DNA of 64,000 nucleotides from Streptomyces sp. NBC_00569 (GCF_036345255.1 NZ_CP107783.1:2108001-2172000); one strand, 5' to 3'; counted from the first letter of the stretch, positions 1-8,724 are shown. Made by a program: numbers and translations. Notes: generated from the sequence alone by a model not told the origin.

Positions 1-731
1 CGGCCCTCGTGGCCGGACTTCTCGGCGTTCTCGGCGGCCAGTTCCTTGGTCAGCCAGTCCCGCTCGTCGCTCGTCAGCCACTTCGCGTCGGCAGGGCGGT
101 CGATCAGGTAGAACCAGGCGATGACGCCCAGCAGGATCGCCGGGATCGACACGAACAGGAACATCACGCGCCAGCCCTCGAGGCCGAAGAGGCCGTGGTG
201 GCCGACCAGCCAGCCCGCGAGCGGGGCGCCGAACACCGTGGTCAGCGGCTGGGCGAGATAGAAGAGACCCAGGATCTTGGTGCGGTGGCGGCTGGGCACC
301 CACTGGCTCAGGAAGAGGATCGCGCCGGGGAAGAACCCGGCCTCCGCGACACCCAGCAGGAAGCGCAGCGTATAGAGCTGGCCGCTGCTGTCCACCCAGG
401 TGAAGAGCAGCGAGACGATGCCCCAGCTCACCATGATCCGGGCCAGCCAGCGGCGGGCACCGAAGCGGTGCAGGGCCATGTTGCTGGGGACCTCGAGCAC
501 GATGTAGCCGAGGAAGAAGATCCCGGAGGCGAAGCCGAACTGGGCGGCGGTCAGCGTCAGGTCCTGGCCCATGCCGTTGGGTTCGGCGAACGACACCGCC
601 GTCCGGTCCAGATAGTTCACGAAGAACATCAGGGCCACGAATGGCACGAGGCGGATCGAGATCTTCTTGATCGCCGACGCTTCGACGGCTGGTTTTGTCT
701 CCGTCACGGGCGGCGCGGTGCTGGCAGGCAT
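1..731 (-). CDS. MFS transporter, ACS-type (partial, N-terminal half)
   Basis: The reverse strand encodes about 243 residues from the ATG at 731 to the window edge, so the C-terminal half is missing. A short polar N-terminus precedes hydrophobic segments typical of the first six helices of a 12-helix MFS carrier. Visible family signatures are the helix-1 segment FFVNYLDRTAVSFA, the loop with HRFGARRW and LRFLLGVAEAGFFPG, and SRHRTKILGLFYLAQPL. These fit the anion:cation symporter subgroup (sugar acids, tartrate, phthalate). It acts in the cytoplasmic membrane. The divergent GntR/FadR gene and a palindrome between them suggest local control by that regulator; the substrate cannot be told. Confidence 0.9.
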   Translation of the reverse strand, partial: MPASTAPPVTETKPAVEASAIKKISIRLVPFVALMFFVNYLDRTAVSFAEPNGMGQDLTLTAAQFGFASGIFFLGYIVLEVPSNMALHRFGARRWLARIMVSWGIVSLLFTWVDSSGQLYTLRFLLGVAEAGFFPGAILFLSQWVPSRHRTKILGLFYLAQPLTTVFGAPLAGWLVGHHGLFGLEGWRVMFLFVSIPAILLGVIAWFYLIDRPADAKWLTSDERDWLTKELAAENAEKSGHEG

Positions 732-854
732 GGCGACTCCTCGGCTCGCCGGACAGCCCTGTCCGGACTTGGGTCACTCTCGGCGCGAGGGGTGCAACAG
801 CTCACTGAGCACGCCGCACGGGCCGATCTGCGTGTCACGCTATGCCCGATTCCC

Positions 855-871
855 AAATTGGTCACCAATTT
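855..871. promoter_or_regulatory. FadR/GntR-type operator palindrome
   Basis: AAATTGGTCACCAATTT is symmetric except at its centre base. It fits the FadR-type pattern with TGGT and ACCA half sites. It lies in the intergenic region between the divergent transporter and GntR genes. Further TGGT/ACCA half sites occur near 927-934 (GGTGACCA) and around the GntR start (ACTGGT at 982-987 and ACCAGT at 995-1000). Confidence 0.7.
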
Positions 872-914
872 ACCAATGTGGTGAGCGTCGCACTTCCTCG
901 TCATGCTTGAACCC

Positions 915-943
915 TTGACAAAGCGGGTGACCAGGGATGTCAT
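915..943 (+). promoter_or_regulatory. Possible promoter of the GntR gene
   Basis: TTGACA at 915-920 is a perfect -35 box. After 17 bases comes TGTCAT (938-943), a weak -10. It lies 43 bases upstream of the GntR start codon, and a GGTGACCA half site sits between the two boxes, which would fit autoregulation. Confidence 0.45.
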
Positions 944-985
944 GCGCGACCGACGGACACCGGCGACGACCCATCTGGTCTACTG

Positions 986-1762
986 GTGACCGTGACCAGT
1001 CAGCCCTCCCACGCCGCCGACTCCCAGCCCGACCTCGCCCAACTCCTGCGCCCCGTGGTGCGGGAGTCCTCGGTCAGCGAGGTCGCCAAGCGTCTTCTCG
1101 ATCACCTCTCGGCGGGCAATATCAAGCCCGGTACGCGCCTGCCCGCAGAGCGCCAGCTCGCCGAGGCCCTCGGCGTGGCACGCTCCAGCGTCCGTGGCGC
1201 ACTGTCCGCGCTCGACGTACTCGGCATCATCGAGATCCGGCCGGGTTCGGGCTCGTACGTCCGCGAGGGCACCTCGGAGTTCCTGCCGCGAGCCATCAAC
1301 TGGGGCCTGATGCTCGGCCAACGCCGCACCCAGGACCTGGTCGAGGTGCGCACCTACATGGAGGGCGTATCGGCACGGCTCGCCGCGGAGCGGTCGACCG
1401 ACGAGGACGTGGCCCGCCTGGAGGACCACCTGCGCCACATGCGAGAAGCGGGCAGCGACGTCAAGGCGTTCATCGACGCCGACATCGCCTTCCACCTGGA
1501 GTGCGCGACAATCGCCCGCAACACGGTCCTCAGCGACATCCTGCACAGCATCCGCGCACTGCTACAGGTGTGGATGGAGCGCGTGAGCGACATCGAGGGC
1601 ACGGTCAGCGGCACACTGTGCGAGCACGACGCCGTCCTCCAGGCCATCCGCGACCGGGACCCGGAAGCCGCTGACCGAGCGATGGCCGAACACATGCGGA
1701 TGGCGAGCGCGCGCCTGCGCGAGTCGATGAACCCGGCGGATGGGGACGGTCAACAGCCCTGA
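986..1762 (+). CDS. GntR-family (FadR subfamily) transcriptional regulator
   Basis: 258 residues from a GTG start; a second in-frame GTG is two codons on, and no clear ribosome site precedes either. Residues about 25-95 form a winged helix with the GntR signature LPAERQLAEALGVARSSVRGA and the wing PGSGSYV. Residues about 115-245 are an all-helical FCD ligand domain, with D and H residues (DADIAFH, CEHDAVLQAI, HMRMA) of the metal or ligand site. Members bind acyl-CoA, sugar acids or organic acids. Divergent from the MFS carrier and next to a symmetric operator, it probably represses that transporter and itself. Confidence 0.92.
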   Translation: MTVTSQPSHAADSQPDLAQLLRPVVRESSVSEVAKRLLDHLSAGNIKPGTRLPAERQLAEALGVARSSVRGALSALDVLGIIEIRPGSGSYVREGTSEFLPRAINWGLMLGQRRTQDLVEVRTYMEGVSARLAAERSTDEDVARLEDHLRHMREAGSDVKAFIDADIAFHLECATIARNTVLSDILHSIRALLQVWMERVSDIEGTVSGTLCEHDAVLQAIRDRDPEAADRAMAEHMRMASARLRESMNPADGDGQQP

Positions 1763-1776
1763 ATGGGCGAGTGGCA

Positions 1777-2186
1777 GTCGGGCCTGTGCAGACGGGGAGT
1801 CAAATACCGCTGTGGCGGCGGGTTTCGGGGTGTCTGCGCAGACGGTGCGCAAGTGGCGCTCGCGGTTCGTGGCCCGGCGGATGGCAGAGCTGACGGATGA
1901 GCCACGGCCGGGCCGGCGCAAGCCGGAGCTGGTGCTGTCCGATGCCGAGCGGGCTGAACTGACGCGATGGACACGGCGGGCGAAGACGGCACAGTTCCTA
2001 GCGTTGCGGGCAAGGATCGTGCTGCGGTGCGCGGAAGGCAGGACGAACAAGGAGATCGCTGCCGAACTCGGCATCGCGCACAACACGGTGAACCGCTGGC
2101 GGTCGCGGTTCGTCCAGCTGCGGCCGGAGGGGCTGACCGACGAGCCGCGTCCGGGCCGGCCGCCCTCGATCCTGCCTGTGGGCCTT
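1777..2186 (+). pseudogene. IS630-type transposase relic with two N-terminal HTH units
   Basis: The frame 1740-2195 holds two copies of the same N-terminal transposase module. The first (about 1777-1920) contains VSAQTVRKWRSRF and ELTDEPRPGRR. The second (about 1930-2160) begins LVLSDAERAEL and contains IAHNTVNRWRSRF and GLTDEPRPGRPP. An intact IS630-family protein has one such HTH block followed by a DDE catalytic domain of about 200 residues, absent here. It therefore looks like a fusion of two truncated copies rather than a working transposase. It starts within the last codons of the GntR gene frame. Confidence 0.7.
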
Positions 2187-2311
2187 GATCCGTGACCAGC
2201 GCTCTACGAAATGGCACCGATGCACATCACCGGCTAGCGGCCCTTTCTGGGCGCTGTAGCTGGCAACTGCCGAACAGCGCCGGTGCAGGGCTCTCCGCTG
2301 CACTCCCACCG

Positions 2312-2620
2312 TCAGCCCGGGTAGTCGTCCCCAAGGGCCTCCCGCCGCGCTTCCTTAGCCCGCCGTTTTAGGGCGCTCACCATCCGCACCGCCGCCATCG
2401 CGAGCGGCCCCCAGGCCACCGCAAGCGCAACCTGAACGACCGCGCCCACAACGCCGAGGCCATCCACCGCGCGACCCACGATCAGAAACATCACCATGCC
2501 GCAGATCCACACGAGCCAGATCCGGAACTTCTCGACCCTCACAGCCTTCTGGAGGTCGCTGTAGCTGACCATCGCGTCCCCCGGGGGCTCGGATTGCTGG
2601 TGGCCATGATGAGTGGACAT
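2312..2620 (-). CDS. Small membrane protein of unknown function
   Basis: 102 residues from ATG 2620 (86 if the ATG at 2572 is used). A polar N-terminus with several His is followed by two hydrophobic segments, about residues 33-50 (IWLVWICGMVMFLIVG) and 55-80 (VVGAVVQVALAVAWGPLAMAAV), and a basic C-terminal tail (KRRAKEARRE). This is the layout of a two-helix inner-membrane protein. The open frame continues upstream to 2977 but that extension lacks protein character. I do not recognise the family. Confidence 0.55.
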   Translation of the reverse strand: MSTHHGHQQSEPPGDAMVSYSDLQKAVRVEKFRIWLVWICGMVMFLIVGRAVDGLGVVGAVVQVALAVAWGPLAMAAVRMVSALKRRAKEARREALGDDYPG

Positions 2621-3096
2621 GCAGTTGCAGTGAAGGCAGAGAGTCCGCGTTGTGACACGGGATCCTGCCGCGCGCCCGCGAGCCAAGCCACTTCTGGCTC
2701 CGGGTGCCGCACAGCCCCCTTCAGCTGGATCTCGATGTCGAGCCGCGACCCCCCGGACTGCGCGGCGAAAGCGCACAGGCAGGGCAACTGGCTGCTGGCC
2801 CGAGGCGCTGCTGGCCCACCTGCTCCGCAGCCAAAGAAAAGACCTGTTGGGCCACACTCTGAGCCATCCGTTGCGCAACCCATCATCCAGGCACCAGAGG
2901 AGAGCCTGCAGCCGGTACTGCCTGGCCACGAGCGATACCTTCTGCCCGCCACGACGGGCCCGACGGGCCGGTGGCACCCAGCCCCTGCAGGCGGGTCAGC
3001 CTCGGGATCCCTATCTTGCGCGTCCCGGTTGACGGCGGTGTGTAAGCCCTCACAGGCAGAGAACCGGAGGTCTCCGACAGTGGTCTAAACCATTTT
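2621..3096. other. Gene-poor stretch, probable degenerate coding sequence
   Basis: No intact gene is seen. On the minus strand fragments in different frames look protein-like (about 2880-2770, with AQQVFSLAAEQVGQQRL and a CPAC pair; about 2760-2680), as expected of an old frameshifted gene. I could not assign a family with confidence. Confidence 0.3.
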
Positions 3097-3162
3097 ATGG
3101 TTGCCGCCAAAGCAGAACGGGCCCATTATCGGCGGACCTTGACGGAAGATCAGGAGGCGCAG

Positions 3163-4437
3163 ATGCACAGACTCTCGCGAAGAGGCTTCACCGCCGCGGC
3201 TGCGGGCACGCTCGCTGCCGTGACTCTGCCGGCCAGCGCCAATGCGGCGGACAGGCCCGCTGAGGGTGCCCGGCCGGAGCACGCGTCGGCAGCCGGCGGC
3301 CACGGCGCCGGACACAGGCAGATGCGCGGCATGTGGATTGCCACCGTGGCCAACACCGACTGGCCTTCGGCGCCGGGACTTTCGCCCGATGAGCAGCGGA
3401 AGGAGCTGTGCGACCTGCTGGACGTGGCGGTCGAACGGCGCCTGAACGCCGTGATGCTCCAGGTGCGGCCGACCGCCGATGCCCTGTGGCCCTCGCCCTA
3501 CGAGCCGTGGTCGCAGTACCTCACCGGCGTCCAGGGGCGCGACCCGGGCTGGGACCCGCTGGGGACGGCCGTTCACGAGGCGCACCGCCGCGGCCTGGAA
3601 CTGCACGCCTGGTTCAACCCCTACCGCGTCTCACTCACGACCGACGTCACCGCGCTGACGCCCACACACCCGGCTCGCCTCCACCCTGAGTGGATCGTGC
3701 CGTTCGGCGGCAAGCTCTACTACAACCCGGGCCTGCCCGAAGTGCGCCGCTTCGTCGAGGACGCCATGCTCGATGCGGTCCGCCGCTACCCGATCGACGC
3801 GGTCCACTGGGACGACTACTTCTACCCGTATCCCGTCGCCGGGCAGACGTTCCAGGACGACGACGCATACGCCCGCTACGGCACAGGCTTTCCCGACCGT
3901 GACGCCTGGCGCCGCAACAACACCGACCTGCTGGTACAGGAGATGGCCGAGCGCATCAAGCGGATCCGGCCGCGGACGCGGTTCGGCATCAGCCCGTTCG
4001 GCGTGTGGCGCAACGCGGCTACCGACCCACTGGGTTCGGCAACCACTGCCGGCGTGCAGACCTACGACGATCTGCACGCCGACACCCGCAAGTGGGTGCA
4101 GGAGGAGTGGATCGACTACATCGTTCCGCAGGTGTACTGGAACATAGGATTCGCCGCTGCCGACTACGGCGTGCTGGTGCCCTGGTGGTCCAGCCTCGTC
4201 TCCGGCACCCGCGTCCAACTCTATGTAGGCGAGGCGTTGTACAAGGTCGGTGTCGCCGGACAGCCCGCCGCATGGCAGGACCAGGCCGAGCTCTCCCGCC
4301 ACCTCGACTTCGACACCGACTACCCGCAGGTGCGCGGCAACGTCTACTTCTCGGCCACGCAGGTCGCCGCCGATCCACTCGGCGCGATGAGCCGGGTGGT
4401 GGCCGACCACTACCCGACTCGGGCGCGCACACCATGA
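3163..4437 (+). CDS. Secreted GHL10-family glycoside hydrolase
   Basis: 424 residues from ATG 3163, chosen because AGGAGG at 3152-3157 lies at ideal distance; upstream in-frame codons lack a ribosome site. Residues 1-30 are a Tat-type signal (SRRGF followed by a hydrophobic Ala-rich core, cleavage near ANA). The mature part is a TIM-barrel of the glycosyl-hydrolase-like family 10 (PF02638): GMWIATVANTDWPS, AVMLQVRPTADALWPS, LELHAWFNPYR, and the motif IDAVHWDDYFYPYP, whose Asp pair is likely catalytic. Bacterial relatives act on cell-wall or extracellular glycans outside the membrane. It stands alone between relic DNA on both sides. Confidence 0.88.
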   Translation: MHRLSRRGFTAAAAGTLAAVTLPASANAADRPAEGARPEHASAAGGHGAGHRQMRGMWIATVANTDWPSAPGLSPDEQRKELCDLLDVAVERRLNAVMLQVRPTADALWPSPYEPWSQYLTGVQGRDPGWDPLGTAVHEAHRRGLELHAWFNPYRVSLTTDVTALTPTHPARLHPEWIVPFGGKLYYNPGLPEVRRFVEDAMLDAVRRYPIDAVHWDDYFYPYPVAGQTFQDDDAYARYGTGFPDRDAWRRNNTDLLVQEMAERIKRIRPRTRFGISPFGVWRNAATDPLGSATTAGVQTYDDLHADTRKWVQEEWIDYIVPQVYWNIGFAAADYGVLVPWWSSLVSGTRVQLYVGEALYKVGVAGQPAAWQDQAELSRHLDFDTDYPQVRGNVYFSATQVAADPLGAMSRVVADHYPTRARTP

Positions 4438-4708
4438 GTTGAGCCTATAGCCGACTGCACGATGTCGCGGCGGGCAGCGCTCGCGTCGGTTGCCGAGGCG
4501 ACCTGCCGTGGGCCGCGACGTCGGGCAGCGATTCGAACCCGGTCCGCCGGTCTCCTCGCCGCAGTGGCCGGACACGCCTCCGGGCACCGCGGCGTCCGGT
4601 GTCGCGGACCGCTTGCGACAGTCGCGTGAGCACCGTGGCGGCTACGACCTCTCGCCCATCTGCGTAGGCGTGCGCTGCCCCAGCTCGCGGACCGGCCCCG
4701 CCCGTGCC

Positions 4709-4915
4709 TCCCATTCCCTTCAGCACCGGGCGCTTGGACTCCGCCGTGACCCAACTGCGCACGGACGGCCGCGACTTCCGCGACGAGGACGTCGCCCGCC
4801 TCTTCCTGTTCGAGCGGCACCCATCAACACGCTCAGCCGCTAGTCCTTTCAGCTTCTCCACCTGCGCGGCGGGCTGAGGCCCCTGCACGACCCGGGCCCG
4901 CGAAGACGAGTGAGA
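4709..4915 (+). pseudogene. Relic of a Tn3-family transposase C-terminus
   Basis: Translating the plus strand gives LDSAVTQLRTDGRDFRDEDVARL, then after a frame change HPINTLSR, a stop, SFQLLHLRGGLRPLHDP. This matches the usual C-terminal end of Tn3-type TnpA (QLR..G...DEDVARLSP...NVLGRYSF......GLRPLRDP). At least one frameshift and one stop break it. The rest of 4438-4957 shows no gene I can support. Confidence 0.6.
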
Positions 4916-4957
4916 CCAGGGGCCGAGTGGCTCGCCCCGCTGGGGGCGCCCCGCGTC

Positions 4958-5419
4958 TCAGGCGCCCGCCCGAATGCGTTCCCGGACAGCGGCGCGGTCG
5001 ATGCCGAGCTGTGCCATGAGTTCTGCAGCAGGATCCGGCTGCTCGCAGTCGAGCAGGGCCAGCAGGAGGTGCTCTGGTGTGATGCGCCGGCGCCTGGTCT
5101 TCCTCGTCTCGGCCAGGGCGCGTGGGAGGACGGCGCGGGCACCGGAGGTGAAGGGGGTGCGCTTGCGCGAGGCGGGGATCGGCGGCCGCTCGATCCCTTG
5201 GATGTCGACGCCGACCGCGGCCAGCGCCGACCGGTCGAGAGCATCGAGAGCGGCACGCGCGGTTTCCAGGTCGGTTCCGAGGGCTTGGACCGAGCTGGGC
5301 TCGTGGAGCACTCCTAGGAGGAGGTGCTCGGTGCCGATGCGGCGATCGCCGCGCAGTGCGGCTTCGCTCAGTGCCGAGGTGACGGCCTCGCGGGCATCTG
5401 CTGCGAACTGTTCGAACAT
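4958..5419 (-). CDS. Clp N-terminal (repeat) domain protein
   Basis: 153 residues from ATG 5419. Residues about 1-65 (MFEQFAADAREAV, IGTEHLLLGVLHEP) and about 85-145 (RAVLPRALAETRK, ITPEHLLLALLDCE) are two tandem Clp-N repeats as in ClpA/ClpC, but no AAA+ ATPase follows. Stand-alone proteins of this kind are common in actinomycetes and are thought to be adaptor or sensor proteins. It starts 7 bases after the small HTH gene, so the two form an operon divergent from the FAD monooxygenase, and a shared role in regulating that enzyme is likely. Confidence 0.85.
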   Translation of the reverse strand: MFEQFAADAREAVTSALSEAALRGDRRIGTEHLLLGVLHEPSSVQALGTDLETARAALDALDRSALAAVGVDIQGIERPPIPASRKRTPFTSGARAVLPRALAETRKTRRRRITPEHLLLALLDCEQPDPAAELMAQLGIDRAAVRERIRAGA

Positions 5420-5426
5420 GGTCGTC

Positions 5427-5630
5427 TCACTTCCCGTACTTGGCGTGCACGGACTGTCGGGAGACGCCGAGGGCGTCGCCGATCTGTTCCCAGGACCATC
5501 CCTGTTCCCTGGCCCGTATGACTGCTGCCGCTTCGACTTGCTCGGCCAGTCGGTGCAAGGCACCCACGGCCCGCAGCCCCACTGCAGGGTCGTGCGATCT
5601 GAGGCGCTCTGAGAGATCTCCCGCTTCCAT
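5427..5630 (-). CDS. Small HTH DNA-binding protein
   Basis: 67 residues. The N-terminal half is helical (LRAVGALHRLAEQVEAAAVIRARE) and the C-terminal half is a single helix-turn-helix, GWSWEQIGDALGVSRQSVHAKYGK, ending the protein. It is the first gene of the operon with the Clp-N protein. Three near-identical 18-bp operator copies begin 3 bases upstream of its start, so this protein is the best candidate to bind them, repressing itself and the divergent monooxygenase. Whether the Clp-N partner modulates the binding is inference. Confidence 0.85.
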   Translation of the reverse strand: MEAGDLSERLRSHDPAVGLRAVGALHRLAEQVEAAAVIRAREQGWSWEQIGDALGVSRQSVHAKYGK

Positions 5631-5633
5631 GAC

Positions 5634-5708
5634 CGTCAGTCTGGATTGACATCCCTGCGCTTGTCAATCCAGACTGACGCCAGGTCGCACTGTCAGTCCA
5701 GGCTGACA
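5634..5708. promoter_or_regulatory. Three-copy operator between HTH/Clp-N operon and monooxygenase
   Basis: CGTCAGTCTGGATTGACA (5634-5651) and its exact reverse complement (5662-5679) form a perfect 18-bp inverted repeat with a 10-base gap. A third copy, TGTCAGTCCAGGCTGACA, follows at 5691-5708 in the same direction as the second, 29 bases later. Each copy has TGTCA / CTGAC half sites around a CCAG core. The block fills the divergent promoter region, leaving only about 50 bases to the monooxygenase start. Confidence 0.85.
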
Positions 5709-5758
5709 TTCGGTCGCGGCTGGACGCCTCCTGCCCGGCGAAGTGAAGGAGACCTTCG

Positions 5759-7321
5759 ATGACTACTGACGTCACCATCGTCGGCGGTGGCCCGAACGGG
5801 CTGCTGCTGGCCTGCGAACTACGACACGCAGGCGTGCGGCCGCTGCTCCTGGAGCGACTGCACACCCGCAGCGCGACCCCTCGGGCCAACGGGCTCGTCG
5901 GCCGCGTCGTCCAGGCCCTCGAATTGCGCGGCCTCTACGAGCCCCTCACCGGTCGCTCCGGGCCCGCCGAGCCGTTGCCCTTCTACCAGTTCAGCGGCCT
6001 GCCACTGGACTTGCGCGACCTGCGCGACAACCCGCTGCACGCCCTCCAGGTGCCGCAAGCACGCATCGAGCAGGTACTCGAAGAGCGCGCTCGACAACTC
6101 GGCGTCGAGATCCGCCGCGGGCACGAACTGACCGCCCTGCACCAAGACGACGACGCCGTCACCCTCGACATCCGAGCTCCGCAGGGCGCCTACCGGATCC
6201 GCACCCGGTACCTGGTCGGAGCGGACGGCGGCCACAGCACGGTCCGCAAACAGGCCGGAATCGCCTTCCCTGGCATCACTGACGACAGCTTCGTCTCTCG
6301 CGCGGGACAAGCCATCATCCCCGACGCGCTGCTGGATCCAGCCACCGGGGAACTCGACCTGCCCGAGCCGGGCATGCGCCTTCGGCCGTACACCCACAAC
6401 CGCCTACCGGGCGGCGTGCTCACCTTCGCGATGATGCAACCCGGATCGGGCATCCACCTCGTAGCCACCTTCGAGTGGGACCAGCCGCCGGCCGATGACA
6501 GCACACCGATGACCTTCGACGAACTCCGGGCCAGCGCCCGCCGCGTCCTTGGCACAGACCTGCCGATGAGTCCACCCAGCACCCCCGGACCGCACCTGCT
6601 GCGCCGCCTCACCGGCACCAACTCGCGCCAGGCCGACACCTACCGCGCCGGCCGCGTCCTGCTCCTCGGAGACGCCGCACACGTACACTCCGCCGTCGGC
6701 GGGCCAGGGCTCAACCTGGGCATGCAGGACGCCATCAACCTCGGCTGGAAACTCGCCGCCCAGATCCACGGCTGGGCGCCCCCCGAACTGCTGGACACCT
6801 ACCACAGCGAGCGAGCTCCGGTCAGCCGGCGAGTCCTCATGCAGACCCGCGCCCAGATGGCCCTGATGCGCCCGGCAGCCGACATCACTGCGGCACGCGA
6901 CCTGCTGGTGGAACTGCTCGACGACCCACGCAACCGCGCACGCATCGCCGCCCTCCTGTCCGGAACCGACATCCGCTACGACATGGGCCACGACACCACG
7001 CATCCACTGACCGGACGGTGGCTTCCCGACCTCCGGACGCACATCACCGACGGCTGGACCCAGATCGCCGAAAGGCTGCGCGCAGCCCGCCCCGTGCTCG
7101 TGGACCTCACCGGAAACGCAGCGACGGCCCAGGCCGCCCGCGCCTGGACGGACCGGGTGGACGTCATCACTGCCCGGTCCGCAAACCGGTCCCTGCCGGC
7201 CTCCGCCATCCTCGTCCGTCCCGACGGATACCTGGCGTGGGCCACAGATGACACAGCGGGCCAGTCCATGCGCCACCACCTGCACGCGGCACTGACCACG
7301 TGGTTCGGCGCAGCAACCTGA
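5759..7321 (+). CDS. FAD-dependent aromatic monooxygenase (class A)
   Basis: 520 residues from ATG 5759 with AAGGAG at 5746-5751. The FAD site is seen as VGGGPNG at residues 8-14, the DG motif YLVGADGGHSTVR at 151-163, and the GD motif LLLGDAAHVHSAVGGPGLNLGMQDA at 302-325. A C-terminal thioredoxin-like domain of about 120 residues follows, as in the PgaE/MhpA/Rox branch. Such enzymes hydroxylate aromatic substrates with NAD(P)H and O2, in polyketide tailoring, aromatic breakdown, or antibiotic inactivation such as rifamycin. As a lone gene under a dedicated HTH/Clp-N operator system, an inducible detoxification role is plausible but unproven. Confidence 0.9.
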   Translation: MTTDVTIVGGGPNGLLLACELRHAGVRPLLLERLHTRSATPRANGLVGRVVQALELRGLYEPLTGRSGPAEPLPFYQFSGLPLDLRDLRDNPLHALQVPQARIEQVLEERARQLGVEIRRGHELTALHQDDDAVTLDIRAPQGAYRIRTRYLVGADGGHSTVRKQAGIAFPGITDDSFVSRAGQAIIPDALLDPATGELDLPEPGMRLRPYTHNRLPGGVLTFAMMQPGSGIHLVATFEWDQPPADDSTPMTFDELRASARRVLGTDLPMSPPSTPGPHLLRRLTGTNSRQADTYRAGRVLLLGDAAHVHSAVGGPGLNLGMQDAINLGWKLAAQIHGWAPPELLDTYHSERAPVSRRVLMQTRAQMALMRPAADITAARDLLVELLDDPRNRARIAALLSGTDIRYDMGHDTTHPLTGRWLPDLRTHITDGWTQIAERLRAARPVLVDLTGNAATAQAARAWTDRVDVITARSANRSLPASAILVRPDGYLAWATDDTAGQSMRHHLHAALTTWFGAAT

Positions 7322-7457
7322 ATCGCGCCGACAAATCGACAGCGACCGATCCGTGCGGTCGTAGCAATCACTTCGTCAACGGAACGCTGTGCAGCATTGC
7401 TTGAGACTCGGCGAGGCAGGAAGTTTCCCCGCCCTCAGTGCTTTGGTGGTTGCCGGA

Positions 7458-8342
7458 TCACGTCCCGAGTGGCCCTTTGTAAGGAACCGGTTGACCTGTG
7501 CGCGCGTCCAGCAGGACGCGGTCGCCCAAGGGGCGCTCCAGTTCCACCGTCATCTGCTGCATCTTGGCCTGCTTGGTGCACTTGCTTCTGTCTTTATGGT
7601 CCTTGACGGAAGCCGACAGCACGACACTGCCGCTCGTTTCCAGCACGTCCACTGCGGCGCCGTCGTCGCAGACTCCATGGAGGGCGACCACGGTCACCGA
7701 GTGCCCGTCTGTGGCAATCTGGACAAGCCTGTTGAGGGGATGGCCGGGGATGTCGTGGGCTGCCCCAATCGGCGGTCTAGGTAGTTTCGACGGTACGGCG
7801 GCGGCCTGCTTGAGGGGAGAGTCGTATCCGTCCAAGTTGAAGATCCAGGCTGGGACCGTTGCCGGTCCGCGGCTGGTTGCCAGTTTCATTTCCCCCAACT
7901 GCGTTCCGGTCACGGTGAGGTGGGGCTCTCCGCTGATGCCGTCGCCAGTCAATATCTTGTACGCATCCTTGACCCTCATCAATGGCCTTGTGAGCGATAC
8001 ACCCCCAGACCACGTCACTTGGCCATCCTCTTGTTCGAAGTCGGGCAACTTACCCCGCAGGAAGAAATGTTGATCCTCGTATGCCTGTTTGTCAGCCTGA
8101 CTGCGCAGGCCGCCCCGCGGCAGCTGAACTGCCGCCCCCAAGGGGTAATAGCCGGCACGCCACTCGGCAGCTGCCGTTGAACCATCCCAAGCTTCGGCGA
8201 CCTGCCGAGCACGGTCCGAGACCACATCCGTGCCCTCCCTGGCCACCTTCTGGCTGCCACAACCGGAGTTGACCGTCAGGGCAACGGCGGACAAGGCAAG
8301 CCCAGCACGCAGACTGACGGAGCGTGGTGCCCTGATGCGCAT
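7458..8342 (-). CDS. Putative secreted lipoprotein, unknown family
   Basis: 294 residues from ATG 8342 with GGGAGGT just upstream. Residues 1-28 form a signal peptide ending in VNSGC, an acceptable lipobox with Cys at about 28. The mature chain has no membrane segment and a long unannotated body; two Cys pairs near the C-terminus (GVCDD, SKCTK) could make a disulfide. The composition and layout are those of exported Streptomyces lipoproteins of unknown role. The neighbour upstream on the same strand is a broken gene, so no operon context helps. Confidence 0.75.
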   Translation of the reverse strand: MRIRAPRSVSLRAGLALSAVALTVNSGCGSQKVAREGTDVVSDRARQVAEAWDGSTAAAEWRAGYYPLGAAVQLPRGGLRSQADKQAYEDQHFFLRGKLPDFEQEDGQVTWSGGVSLTRPLMRVKDAYKILTGDGISGEPHLTVTGTQLGEMKLATSRGPATVPAWIFNLDGYDSPLKQAAAVPSKLPRPPIGAAHDIPGHPLNRLVQIATDGHSVTVVALHGVCDDGAAVDVLETSGSVVLSASVKDHKDRSKCTKQAKMQQMTVELERPLGDRVLLDARTGQPVPYKGPLGT

Positions 8343-8442
8343 GAGACCTCCCGGTCGAATGGAGCGGCAGCTAGCAGTTCTGCCCCTGTGACATGGCTGA
8401 GTCAGAGCAGGTTCACGGGTTGCGGCTGGACAGGGCGTGCCG

Positions 8443-8680
8443 TCAGTAGACGTGAAGACCGCATTCATTCAGCACTGTTCGCACCTTAGTGAAATAGTTC
8501 CGGTAGGTGCCGCTGGAAGAGGAAGTGCAGACGGCCTCTCCCGCCGGAGACGAGACCCAGTGCCCTTGCTCCGTTGCATGCTGGCCCTGCGCCGTCGCCA
8601 CCCAGAACGCAGTCGTTCGTTTCGAACATGCTGTACAGCGTTCTTCCTTCGATGCTGACGGTCACACTCGACTTGGTCAC
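8443..8680 (-). pseudogene. Degenerate coding remnant, unknown
   Basis: Two overlapping minus frames look protein-like: from a GTG near 8680, VTVSIEGRTLYSMFETNDCV, and in the next frame TAFWVATAQGQHATEQGHW running to VRTVLNECGLHVY and a stop at 8445. A single frameshift would join them into one small C-terminal region. No start is clear for the joined frame and I recognise no family. Confidence 0.3.
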
Positions 8681-8724
8681 GTTGCCCGTCGTGTCCTGGC
8701 TGCGCTGACTCCGATCCGGTCGGA

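Noticed and set aside
9..884. 291-codon open frame on the plus strand
   Set aside because: Antisense to the MFS transporter, whose helices and motifs are clear on the minus strand.
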